Shown here piece after piece: positions 11,382 to 20,455 of a stretch of 64,000 bases of DNA. The translations under genes and the position numbers were made by a program. Within the stretch, counting starts at the first letter, position 1. The number at the start of each line of letters is the position of its first letter. Below the pieces are notes generated by a model, which was given only the letters and a program-made list of their open reading frames with translations, was not told where the DNA came from and ran no database searches. This DNA is from Nemophila menziesii (lineage: Eukaryota > Streptophyta > Magnoliopsida > Boraginales > Hydrophyllaceae), in assembly GCA_029959085.1 (NCBI GenBank), contig JARWIR010000008.1, forward strand, positions 16,354,001 through 16,418,000. Reading direction: 5' to 3'.

Positions 11382-11398
11382 CCATTTTTCTTGTTGTG
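11382..11398 (-). mobile_element. CACTA-like terminal inverted repeat (right end)
   Basis: Read on the minus strand this is CACAACAAGAAAAATGG, close to the plant CACTA terminus CACTACAAGAAAA with one change in the CACTA core. It lies 120 bases outside the subterminal repeats, as expected. I found no matching left terminus in the window, so the element is incomplete or its left end has diverged. Confidence 0.5.
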
Positions 11399-11454
11399 TC
11401 TCTAGTTTTGGTTTAATAATGTAGTGATCAAATTATTTGGATTCAAGGTAGGTG

Positions 11455-12095
11455 ACAACTACCTATTCGTAAAACTTATCAAATTTAGAAACCTACATGT
11501 ATGTTAGAATTTTGGATGTTGGTTGTGGTAATTACATGGTCAAAATTGATAATGTATGTAATTTTAATTTTGCCTTAACGGGGGAAAGGGGCGTGGATGA
11601 TTTATGATAGGTACCTTCTTGTACGGGAGTGAACTTCAAATTTCAATCTCTAGTCAACATTGACTACTAGTACCGTTGCCTTGGTACGTATATTGAATGT
11701 GGGTATGCATAACTACACTTTTTGTATTCTGAGAAAATTGGACGGCCAAATTGGAAAACAATGAGAATTGATCCCATTGAAGGCTAGAACAAGGGCCAAT
11801 TATGTGAGAGTAGCTGTAGAATTAGACTTTAGCAAATTGTGTCGAGACATAAGATAGGACGTGAGGTAAGTTTGGTCACCAAAACGATAAGTATCTGCAA
11901 AACTCTTATGTGAATGTCAACAATGGAGGTGTTGTTACGAGAAATACATCTGCAATAGTAACGGTGGTAGAGTAGATTATTGAGTATGAGAAATAACCAA
12001 AATATGGGAAGTGTGTGATGGTACAACGTCGGGGTGGATGCTCAGGGGGAAAATATTTTCGAATGGTGGAGGTGTCACGACTAGGAATGGGACTC
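11455..12095 (+). pseudogene. LINE ORF1 (DUF4283-type) remnant
   Basis: Decayed translation resembles the DUF4283 region of plant LINE ORF1 proteins: KIGRPNWK...RIDPIEG followed by RANYVRVAVELDFSKLC near 11735-11850. Many frameshifts and stops are present. The RNA-binding ORF1 product of LINEs normally continues into a zinc knuckle, which I cannot see here. Confidence 0.5.
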
Positions 12096-12099
12096 CAAA

Positions 12100-12580
12100 A
12101 ATATTAGGTTCGGAGTTTAGCATTTGTACGGATGAGGGATTGGGATGGATGATATTGGATTAAATAATAGTAACAATCCATCCCCTTTTTTGGATTATGA
12201 GGGATTAGATGGAAATGTTAGTCAGGTATTTTTAGAATACCTTATAACCGTTTATATTTAATCCTTCTAATTTGGTGTCATTGGTAAACAACGATTTTTT
12301 TTTTTTTTGGGTTTTAGTGTTTAAGTTATCCCTATTATCCATTTATAAATTATATTACTAAGGGTATATGATTTTATTTAGTTATAAAAATATTTCATCC
12401 TTTCATTATTTTTTTTAATCCAAACACCATATACATACAATCTTTTAATCAAATCATTTCTTCTTGTTTTACTTAATCCAAACAAGATTAAATACTCTCA
12501 TATCTCTTCCTTACTACTCACCTATTTCTTTTCATTTACTAAATAATCTCTCCTTAATCCAAACAAACCATTAGAGCGCT
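12100..12580. mobile_element. MITE-like AT-rich insertion
   Basis: AT-rich 0.5-kb block with three TAATCCAAAC-type motifs near its right end (about 12416, 12475 and 12555) and GGATTGG/GGATTA motifs near its left end. Such motifs occur at the ends of PIF/Harbinger- or hAT-like MITEs. It separates two parts of a LINE-like region. I could not define exact termini or a duplication. Confidence 0.3.
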
Positions 12581-12589
12581 TCATATATA

Positions 12590-13455
12590 TTTGGATAGTG
12601 CTTGTTATCCATGATCAAGTTTGAGGTGTATGCTTTTTAGAGAACCGTTCGAGAAAAAGGGGGAGAATGTTGGATATCAAAAAGTAAAAGGAAGTTTAAG
12701 GAAGGTCAAATAAAGGAGATTGGAGTCCGGACTAAATATATTACTTCCTCACGATTTTAGCTGGTAAAAAACTTGTCTCGACACCTATAATGGAATATTT
12801 TGGGAGGTGGCATCGAGCAAAAAAAAGTGACGATTAGGGCTTTGGAAATGAATAAAGGGGTTGAGAATTGTCGAGTCACAGAAGTTTGTAAGAGATTTTT
12901 TGGGGGATTTGCAAGGGTGTTAAGAAGCGTACAAAAGTGGTGGAGGTCGAGATGAACGAGGGGAAGGGAAAAGTGGTTGTCGCAGTGATGAATGTATTAG
13001 GAACCGAGCATGCAGATACTGGAACGCCTCCGTCTAAAGGACCCTTGTAACTTGAGCGGCTTCAGTTCAACATGTCAAGAAATTCACCCAAACAGTATTA
13101 GGTTACAATTACAAGGGAATTTTTTAATTGAATCAAGGGTATAACCACTGTTATGGCATCTCAAGGGTTGCACAACGATGACATGTTGGGAGACGACTCT
13201 TATTGAGTTGAGTTATGTATATGTTTCCCCCGCAAGGAGATGTGAATAGACTATTATAAGACTTAAACGTGGAAGCTATTGTTATGAAGATGATATAGCT
13301 ATATTTTTTGTCACCACTTGTCTATGTTTGATTTATGTATATAATGAATAGTAGGTAAGAAAATGGGAAGGTTTATATAATTTGTTAAATATATTAGTCT
13401 AGAATTTTCATGGAGGGGCATACTTCAAGTTTTGGAACGTGTTACAAGATATGAT
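12590..13455. other. Unassigned decayed sequence, possibly LINE ORF1 linker
   Basis: GA-rich on the plus strand with no long frame. By position it could be the hydrophilic linker of the LINE whose ORF1 start is at 11.5 kb. Nothing specific was recognised. Confidence 0.25.
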
Positions 13456-14505
13456 TGGTTGGGGGAAAAAGTGTGATAGATAAACAGATAAATAAAGATA
13501 ATAGTAAAGGACACACCCTCAACTACCACGAGAAACTCACTGCAAGTATTACATATCGTTTGCAAGTTTAGTTAGTAAGTAAAAGTTCGTTCGCAAGTTT
13601 AGTTAGTAAGTAAAAGTTCGTTCGCAAGGATTTGATCAGATCTACTTATGTATATAAAGAAGTGTAGGAGAATTTACTTGTTTGACAAAAAGACAATAAA
13701 AGTAATAATATTTATTTGGTTTTCAGATCTGGAAGATAATAATGCAAATAAATAATATAACAAAGAATAGAGATAAGAAATATAGCTTAGGGTTGCTAGT
13801 ATGCACTTATCCTTCTAATTCTAATCCTAGCTATAAGGGTGATTAAAGCTTATAAATAAATAGCCAGGATTCCATATTCCTCCTAACCCCCTTCCGGGTG
13901 GATTTAGGGGGCGACCTAACAATTACCAGCGGACTTGGGTAAGGGGACCATGTGCAATGATCGGTGGTTAATCTCAAACCCTAATGATTATCTAGTTAGG
14001 CAAGCCCTTCAAGATCACTACCGCACACTAGACGCTTATGTGATGTTTCAATAATTAGACGCCCCTTCTGGGTGACCATCTAACTACTATTAATGGGGTT
14101 GTCTATACTCGTGCACTAGCAAGAACTACGGTCAATAAATCAAAGAACATAAAAAAAATATATGGTTAAGAAGCTAGAATCAATTTAAAAATGTTATACC
14201 AAATAACATAAAAGCAAATAAAGAATTAGAAATCAAAGATTTTACATATGCAAACCCAAGCTATGGGAATATTAGTTCATATCTAAAGACATAGAAATAA
14301 ACTACAGATAAAAGTAATTAGAAACAAATATAAGCTAAAGAATCTAATACAAATTACCCTAATGATAGAGGGAGATGATAGAGAAGAGGAGTTTGCTACT
14401 TTCCAACTTCTTGTCTTCCTTTCTACATGTCTTGTTACTTCTCTTGAATGACTAAGGATTGATCTAAGGTTTAGAACTGAGCAAGGACATGTTGACAATA
14501 GGTTT
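13456..14505 (-). mobile_element. B/D-type LTR segment fused to the 3' LTR of element A
   Basis: On the minus strand this segment matches the R/U5 side of the LTR types at 35678-37219 and 51086-52561. Shared parts include the region around CTCAGTTCTAAACCTTAG, the AGATGGTCACCC...GTCTAATTATTGAAA block, and the end TATCACAC...CCCCCAACCA. It lacks the LTR start (TGATGTCTCC) and instead joins the A-type LTR at about 14505/14506, inside or next to a motif shared by all types (GCATACTAGCAAAACCTA). A 31-bp tandem duplication lies within it. Confidence 0.7.
13562..13623. repeat. 31-bp tandem duplication
   Basis: Two perfect 31-bp units starting GCAAGTTTAGTTAGTAAG, followed by the first bases of a third. 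It lies inside the LTR-like segment. Confidence 0.9.
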
Positions 14506-15722
14506 TGCTAGTATGCACTAATCCTTTTAATTCCTTCTATTAGATCTAGTTAGTAAGGGAGATAATTAGCTCTTGTATACTTAGTCAGGATTCTAAATTC
14601 CCATACCTTAGACCTTGAGAGCGACTAAGGGGGCTACGGACACACCACGAGGCTGGTTCAGATAGGGTTATCAAGCGCTACCAAGGCCCTAAGCAATCAA
14701 TTTCCATACATGGTGATAGTGATTAAAGCATACTCTAATGACTATCTAGTTAGAATCAGTGTTGTCAGGACTAATATCGACACTAGACGTTATGTGGTGT
14801 TTCAATAATTAGACACCCAGCTAAGGTGATCATCTAATTACTATTAAGAAAGCCTAAAGTGATCAGTTCTAGGACATGCAATAAATCAAAACACATAAAC
14901 AAATATAAAGGTAAGAAGCTAATATCAGATTAAAACATGTAATTCCCAAAAAGAAACTAGAATTCATAGATTATACATGATGCAAAACCCAAGCTATGAG
15001 AAGTTTAGTTCATACCTAAAGGAAATAAACTAAAAGAAATAATAAAAGTCATCCTCTTGCTCTCTACCAAAACTGGAAGAATAAAACCTTAAGAACCACT
15101 TACTATGAGGCAAGGATGATTTACAAGTGATATAAGGGTGTATTTATAGGTGTTTAGAAGACCTAATTCGTTTTCTTGAAGGAAAAGGTAAGTAATGGAC
15201 TCCAAGCCCAACTCAAATTCGTAACCCTAAAAACATGAAATCAGGCCCGTTTTTCTTTTGGTCCTAGCAGCTTCAATACTCATCCGTTTGACGCGTATGA
15301 GTACACCAATTTCATTGTCTCGGAAAGATCTTCAACTTTGCTCTTGACTGTTTCCCCAAATTCCACACCGATTTTGAGATATAAACTGATTTGTGGTCGT
15401 AGGTGCAGAAATTCAGGATTAAGGCAGCTTTTCCTTTTCCATGTTTTTAGCTTTTGTTTCCTTATCTCCAATTTCCATGTTTATCTCTTTCCATATCTTG
15501 TAGTCTTTGACTTGGACTCTAATTAATCTCCATAATTATCTTTAAAGCTTCACACTAAATAAATAATTAAACCCAATATGCTCTAAAAATATTATTTTAC
15601 TAAATCAAGACTCAAAATAGGAAAGTGCACTATTTCTCAAGAAAAACGATTAGAAAGACTTCTAAATCACTAAAAATGATGTCTCATCCTAACATAAATC
15701 TATCACAAATGAGGAGACATCA
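14506..15722 (-). mobile_element. Element A 3' LTR (truncated, A type)
   Basis: Nearly identical to the 5' LTR of element A (22454-23815) from the GCTAGTATGCACTAATCC region to the LTR start. On the minus strand it starts TGATGTCTCC after the polypurine tract. It carries about 50 bases absent from the 5' copy (about 15275-15410) and a few substitutions. The last 290 bases or so of the LTR are replaced by the B/D-type segment on its left. Confidence 0.85.
15141..15148 (-). promoter_or_regulatory. LTR TATA box (element A, 3' LTR)
   Basis: TATAAATA on the minus strand, followed by CACCC, at the same place as in all other LTRs here. It probably marks the U3/R transcription start. Confidence 0.6.
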
Positions 15723-15741
15723 AGACCCCCAACTCAAAGTT
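15723..15741 (-). promoter_or_regulatory. Polypurine tract of element A
   Basis: On the minus strand CTTTGAGTTGGGGGTCT lies directly before the LTR start TGATGTCTCC. This is the standard position of the plus-strand primer. Confidence 0.8.
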
Positions 15742-17331
15742 GTGTCGTCCCGATACAATAAAGATAAAAACAAAGGGAAGTTTATAAATACACACTTATG
15801 TAATTTTCAACACAATGGGAAGAACATAGCAGAATATATAGAATAGACATAAAGCAATTACTCCAAAAAATTCATGCAATAATATTTATAAACTACATAC
15901 ATGTACACTTCTCATATCCATAGTCAACACGGTTCGAATTCAAGATCAGATTAGTTTCGCAATGTAAGAAGGATTGAGACTTTACTCAGTTCTCCAAGGA
16001 AGCTATAGATTGTTCATCGAACTTCACTAGTATTCAAAGATCCACTTAACTACTCTCTATTGGCTCAATCACTTCTCGATTACATAGAAAAGAATCAAAA
16101 GGTCTTTAAGGTTGTAATGTAGGCTTAAGGACGGTATGATAGTATATTTGGATAATTTAGAGTGAGCTTTTGGCTCTCTCCTCACTAGCCATCAACGAAT
16201 CGCCTAGAGCTTGAGTTACTCTCATAAGACGTTTGTCACTCAACCCAATGAATTCCTTGATGTGCAATTTAGCATCCCTAATAACCCAATTAAAGCATAA
16301 GATGTTCACATAAAAATTCCACTTTGCCGGTCCAAATATATATATTTTCTTTTCTTTTCAAATCAATTTTTTTCTTTTGTATAACCATGACTCTCTTTTA
16401 ATGTTGAGATATCACGCTATTTTCTCATATATATATATATATATATATATATTCGTTTCTTTTAATGCCCTTGTTGGCAACTTTAGCTCGTAGCTTGTTT
16501 TTCATTCACTATTACCCCGGCAAAGGGTTTCAATAAAAATCTGTGAATCATCATCAATATAAAGAACATAGCACAATTAATAAGCTCAAAAATCATATCC
16601 CAATAACAATTCCCATAATGGTGGACCACCACCCCAAACTCAAGCTCTAAAACAACTGTCTATGCATCGCGATTCGAGTGCGGGTCATATGGAAAAGTTC
16701 TATAATCTAAAGGGATGTGGCTTATAATGTGTTTCAATAAAAAGCTTTAGAAAGGCTAGAAGGGGTTGAGAAGGATATAGCACATAAAATCAAATAACAA
16801 GGTGAGAAGGTATAAAAAGGCTTCAAATGGCTTTAATATGAAAGAACTACCTTAATCACTTTCTATACTATGTAATTTTGTTATTTTCTTACCTTTAGCA
16901 CTTTCATCAAATGGTTTTGTCAACTAGCTTGGATCTCACGGCCTATACACTTCTCAAGGTTCCCTGAGATCGAACATACTTTCTATCACATTGCTCACTA
17001 ATCTTTTCTTTACTATCAACGTGTGTTTTCATGCAAATACTCAAAGCATACAAATACATAACTGATAAACATACTAGTTACTATCATCAATTCACTGAGC
17101 TTATGCTTTCAAGCTATTAAACACACTCTACATCTAATTCCCATGTATCAAAAATTTTAATTTCTACCTAAAAACAGAAAAATAGAGATGAGAGACAACG
17201 AATCCCCACACCCCCAACTCAAAAATGAGCCGTGTCCCCACGACTCGAAAAAGACTCGAAAAAGAAATTAAAATTAGCAGATAAAAGCATTTACAAAAAT
17301 GGTAAGGAAGAAAGAGAACATACTCTCGAGG
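15742..17331 (-). other. Element A 3' untranslated region
   Basis: Long non-coding region between the extra ORF and the PPT, collinear with those of elements B, C, D and D2. It contains conserved blocks: a TGGTGG/CCACCA hairpin (about 16620-16632), an AACCCTTTGCCGGGGT motif (about 16515-16530), and a PPT-like ACCCCCAACTCAAA at 17210-17223. A short AT microsatellite is at about 16429-16452. Confidence 0.7.
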
Positions 17332-17332
17332 C

Positions 17333-18541
17333 TTATTTCCTCACATTATTGATATCCAAGGTAGGATTTGGTCGATCTTTCGTTAATTTCTCAAGGAGTT
17401 TCATGATGTGCACTTGATTAGCGTTGATTTGTGCCACATCATTGGCTAAGGAAGTTTGAGCTACTTCGAATTTGTTTAAACGCTCCTCCATTTTCTCTTG
17501 CCAACTTTGCTCCTTTTCTTCTTTTGAGACTTGCGTAGAACTCGCTCTTTTCAAGACTACCATGATCCAAGCATTATCAATATAAATCTCTTTAAATTCG
17601 AGTTTCTCCTCTTCACCCAATATAACATTCGCTTTTCGCACAAGACACGTGATCATAGTAGGAAATTTAACATTATAAACTGATTTAGGAGAGACCGAAA
17701 ATCGCATCACCTCCTTATAGATCAACTGTGCCACATCCACTTCTTCTCCTCTCAAAATACAATCCAACAGTAGAGCTTTCTTCTTAGTCACATCCAAAGT
17801 TCGTGTGTTTCCAAAGACATTAGGAATAAGGAAATTGTGCCAAACTCTCACATCCGGTTGAAGATATTTGTAAGGCCAAGGTGCCTTCAACTCTCCCTTA
17901 TGTGATTGCACTTTCTCCTTGTCTAAAACATGCTCAAAAAGTAATTCCTCATCAAAGATTTTTCATTTATCAACCTCTTCACTATACTTGCAATATCCAA
18001 TTAATTTCTTAAACTTGAAGTGGTTTCTAATCTCATTAACTGTGAAAGGAACTAACTTTCCTCTAATCGGAACACAACCTTTACTATTTCGGCTAAAGAG
18101 GTCTAAATAGAATTCTAAAACCAACTCATGACATAATTCAGAACGTCTTACCATGAACGTTGACCAACCCAATTTTTCACCAAGCTCTAAGAATCTCTTA
18201 TATTCTCCTGTACCAACGTCTTCATTGAGTACTTTCTCATAAGCAAAAGGTAGTTCCTTTAATTGTTTTTCTTCTGAAGCTATCAAGGCCTTTGAAGCTT
18301 CCTTTTTTTCCATGGGTGTAGGACCTTTGAAGGGTAGAGGTTGTATTTTCTCCTTTGAATAAAAGTAAATCCTTTTTCCATTACGATCAAACATAGCTAG
18401 CTTACCTCCATCTTCAACATCGTTTTTACCCTTAGCTTTAGAACTAGAACCTTTGCTATTTGATTTCTTCTAAATTGAACCCAATACCTTGCTCTTCTTC
18501 ACCTCCCTCTTGTTAGATAATATTTCTGTTCTTTTAGTCAT
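17333..18541 (-). pseudogene. Extra ORF of element A (plant transposon protein, PF20167-like)
   Basis: About 400-codon ORF downstream of the protease cistron, in the position of the Athila env-like ORF. It starts at ATG 18541 (MTKRTEIL...). The domain has GWSTFMVRRSELCHELVLEF, VPIRGKLVPFTVNEIRNHF and KGELKAPWPYKYLQ, then CILRGEEVDVAQLIYKEVMRF and MITCLVRKANVI, and ends in a coiled-coil-like tail (LNKFEVAQTSLANDVAQI). The W-F...EFY...VRGK...IN pattern resembles the putative plant transposon protein family (Transposase_32). No membrane segment is visible, so it does not look like an envelope protein. Two in-frame stops (near 18470 and at 17963-17965) break it. Function unknown. Confidence 0.7.
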
Positions 18542-18550
18542 CCTCAATTG

Positions 18551-18565
18551 ACCCCCAACTCAAAG
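18551..18565 (-). promoter_or_regulatory. Internal copy of the polypurine tract, element A
   Basis: ACCCCCAACTCAAAG on the plus strand is identical over 15 bases to the true PPT at 15725-15739. It lies 10 bases upstream of the extra ORF start. Equivalent copies lie at the same place in elements C, D and D2. Confidence 0.6.
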
Positions 18566-19471
18566 CTTTAACAACTCTTGAAATTTGAACTTTTGAATTT
18601 TTGGTTGAACAAGCTTGATTTGGCTTAGGAAAGGAGAATTGATGATGAATTTCTATGTGGGTAAGGTGAATTCTTGATGGATTGGCTTTGATTTAAGAAA
18701 TTGTAGGATGAATTTTGAAAATTTAAGCTTTTGATTCTTCAATTTGATATGTTTGGTGAGAATTGGGTATTTGAATCTCCTTTGTAATAATGTGGAGAGA
18801 AGATTTGATGTGTTTTTATGATGATTGGGTAGTGTTTTGATGATTGGTGAAGGTTTTTATGAGCTTTAATGGAGTTGGGAAAGGTTTGGAGAAGAAAGAG
18901 AGGCTTAAGGATTTGTAAATTCGGAATAATACCTAATATCCCTCTTTTATAAGCTTTAATCCGCAACTTTCTCTCTCCAGCGGTGGCCTGTGATGCACCG
19001 GAAGTTTTGGTGCGGTATACCGCAGCTTCTGCTCTTCGAAATTCTTCTTCTCGTCAAAAAACACACACCTCCTACCCGTTTTACGGGTTTTTGGTCCCTG
19101 CGGTGCACCGGGGTTATGGTCCGGTATACCGGACCTGAAACCCGATTTTTTTTTTCTCGGCAAGAAACCCGAGTCCCTTACCCGTAGTACGGGTTTTCTT
19201 CCTCTGCGGTATACCGGGGCTGAGGCGCGATATACCGGACTGGTGGTCAGAATTTTCCGAAAAACTTTGTTTTCTCCTCCCAAACTCGATTTCTCCAGTA
19301 CCTAAGCATCAAAAACACTAATACCTTTCTCAAATATGCAATATCAACTAAAAACAACTAGACTAAACATAAACTAAAAACGTAAAAGACATAAAAACTT
19401 AAAAAACTGCGGGTTGTCTCCCGTACAACACTTTTATTTAACGTCTTTCAAAGTTAGACGCGTTACCTCTA
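18566..19471 (-). other. Element A intercistronic region with palindromes
   Basis: Non-coding region between the protease cistron and the extra ORF. The part at 18985-19235 is GC-rich with repeated CCGGTATACCGG-type palindromes, including the perfect 18-bp GGTCCGGTATACCGGACC at 19118-19135. A five-base-pair hairpin (CGTCT/AGACG, 19442-19460) and a second one (GTTGT...ACAAC, 19413-19429) follow the protease-cistron stop. Confidence 0.7.
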
Positions 19472-20446
19472 TCAAGATTTGCGAATATAGCCTCCCCAAC
19501 AACGAGTTAGGCTATGAACGTCAACTAATCTGCGCTTGATCCCCTTCTTGGATCGAATCTCTATCACCTTGGCTGAAACAACTTTAGTGACAATGAATGG
19601 TCCCATCCACGAGTCTTTGAAACTACGTGGCCTATTCTCGCGTTTGTGAGCTTTCCATAGAACTTCATGGCCAACCCCAAACTCAATGTTTGGCTCAGTA
19701 TCCACATGTTTTAAGTGGATCTTCTCTGGAGGGACTTTGTGATGTGAAAGGCTGTGGATGACAGGAACGGTGGGATCTAACTTCCTTGGTTTCTTACCCA
19801 AGACATAGAAGGTCTCGGATACATTCTTTGCATGAAGGGTAATGGTCCCTTCTTGGAAGTTGATGATACTTTGACTTGTGGCCGTGAAAGGCCGTCCAAG
19901 TATGATTGGAACCTGCTTATCTGCATCAAACTCAAGTATAACAAAGTCAGTAGGGATGGCGATACTACCTGCACGGACTAAGACATCCTCCACTGTTCCC
20001 CATGTCCTGGTGACTGAGTTGTCAGCGGACTGCAACTTCACTGGAGTTTTCTCTGATTTCTGAAGTCCAAGTCTCTCGAACACGGACTTAGGCATAAGAT
20101 TCACACCAGATTCCACATCATACATAGCTTTCACCTTGAGCATACCATTAATTTGAATAGGAAGGTTAAAACTTCCCGGATCTTTGAGCTTTGTTGGTAA
20201 CTCTCGTTCACTTCTTCTTGAGACTCTTAGGTTCTCTCTTGGGATCTCTACACTCGCTTCTTTCTCAGGAATAACTTGCGTAAAAAGTTGTTGCGGTGTA
20301 AGCCCTTTCTTTGCAATCTCAAGCATTTGGGCATTGAAATTTTTAGGTGTATACGCCTCTACAAATGTCTTGAGTTCAGTGTCATCCTTTGGATTTGTAT
20401 CAAGAATAGTTGATGACACTGTTTGAACAACAGGTGGCGATCCCAT
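19472..20446 (-). CDS. Element A protease fused to integrase C-terminal (GPY/F-like) tail
   Basis: Open frame of 324 residues. After an acidic gag-derived linker comes a retropepsin-like domain: MLKVKAMYDVESGVNLMPKS at the active site (the family normally has CDLG or CDVG; here Gly is Glu, so it is probably dead), then FVILEFDADKQVPIILGRPF. With no RT, RNase H or integrase core it continues into VGHEVLWKA and SWMGPFIVTKVVSAKVIEI, ending LVDVHSLTRCWGGYIRKS, which is the style of the C-terminal GPY/F module of Ty3/gypsy integrases. In relatives D and D2 it is in frame with gag; here one stop at 20456-20458 separates it, and ATG 20446 is only the next Met. Role inferred: Gag maturation plus a chromatin- or integrase-binding tail. 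Confidence 0.7.
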   Translation of the reverse strand: MGSPPVVQTVSSTILDTNPKDDTELKTFVEAYTPKNFNAQMLEIAKKGLTPQQLFTQVIPEKEASVEIPRENLRVSRRSERELPTKLKDPGSFNLPIQINGMLKVKAMYDVESGVNLMPKSVFERLGLQKSEKTPVKLQSADNSVTRTWGTVEDVLVRAGSIAIPTDFVILEFDADKQVPIILGRPFTATSQSIINFQEGTITLHAKNVSETFYVLGKKPRKLDPTVPVIHSLSHHKVPPEKIHLKHVDTEPNIEFGVGHEVLWKAHKRENRPRSFKDSWMGPFIVTKVVSAKVIEIRSKKGIKRRLVDVHSLTRCWGGYIRKS

Positions 20447-20455
20447 CTTCTCTTC

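Larger units (their letters stand above)
7920..11398 (+). mobile_element. Candidate Pack-type (CACTA) transposon right part with captured genes
   Basis: Three unrelated host-gene fragments (UBP, kinase, RPA2), all on the plus strand, all keeping introns, and all within 3 kb, are followed by subterminal repeats and a CACTA-like end. Gene capture of this kind is known for Pack-CACTA, Pack-MULE and Helitron elements. The left boundary given is only the first recognised captured exon. The SINE is a later or co-captured insertion. A Helitron is the main alternative, but I saw no clear CTRR-hairpin end. Confidence 0.45.

Noticed and set aside
18933..19283. Minus-strand frame of 116 residues in the element A intercistronic region
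   Set aside because: Same reason: GC-rich palindromes with few stops, and no matching protein in C, D or D2.
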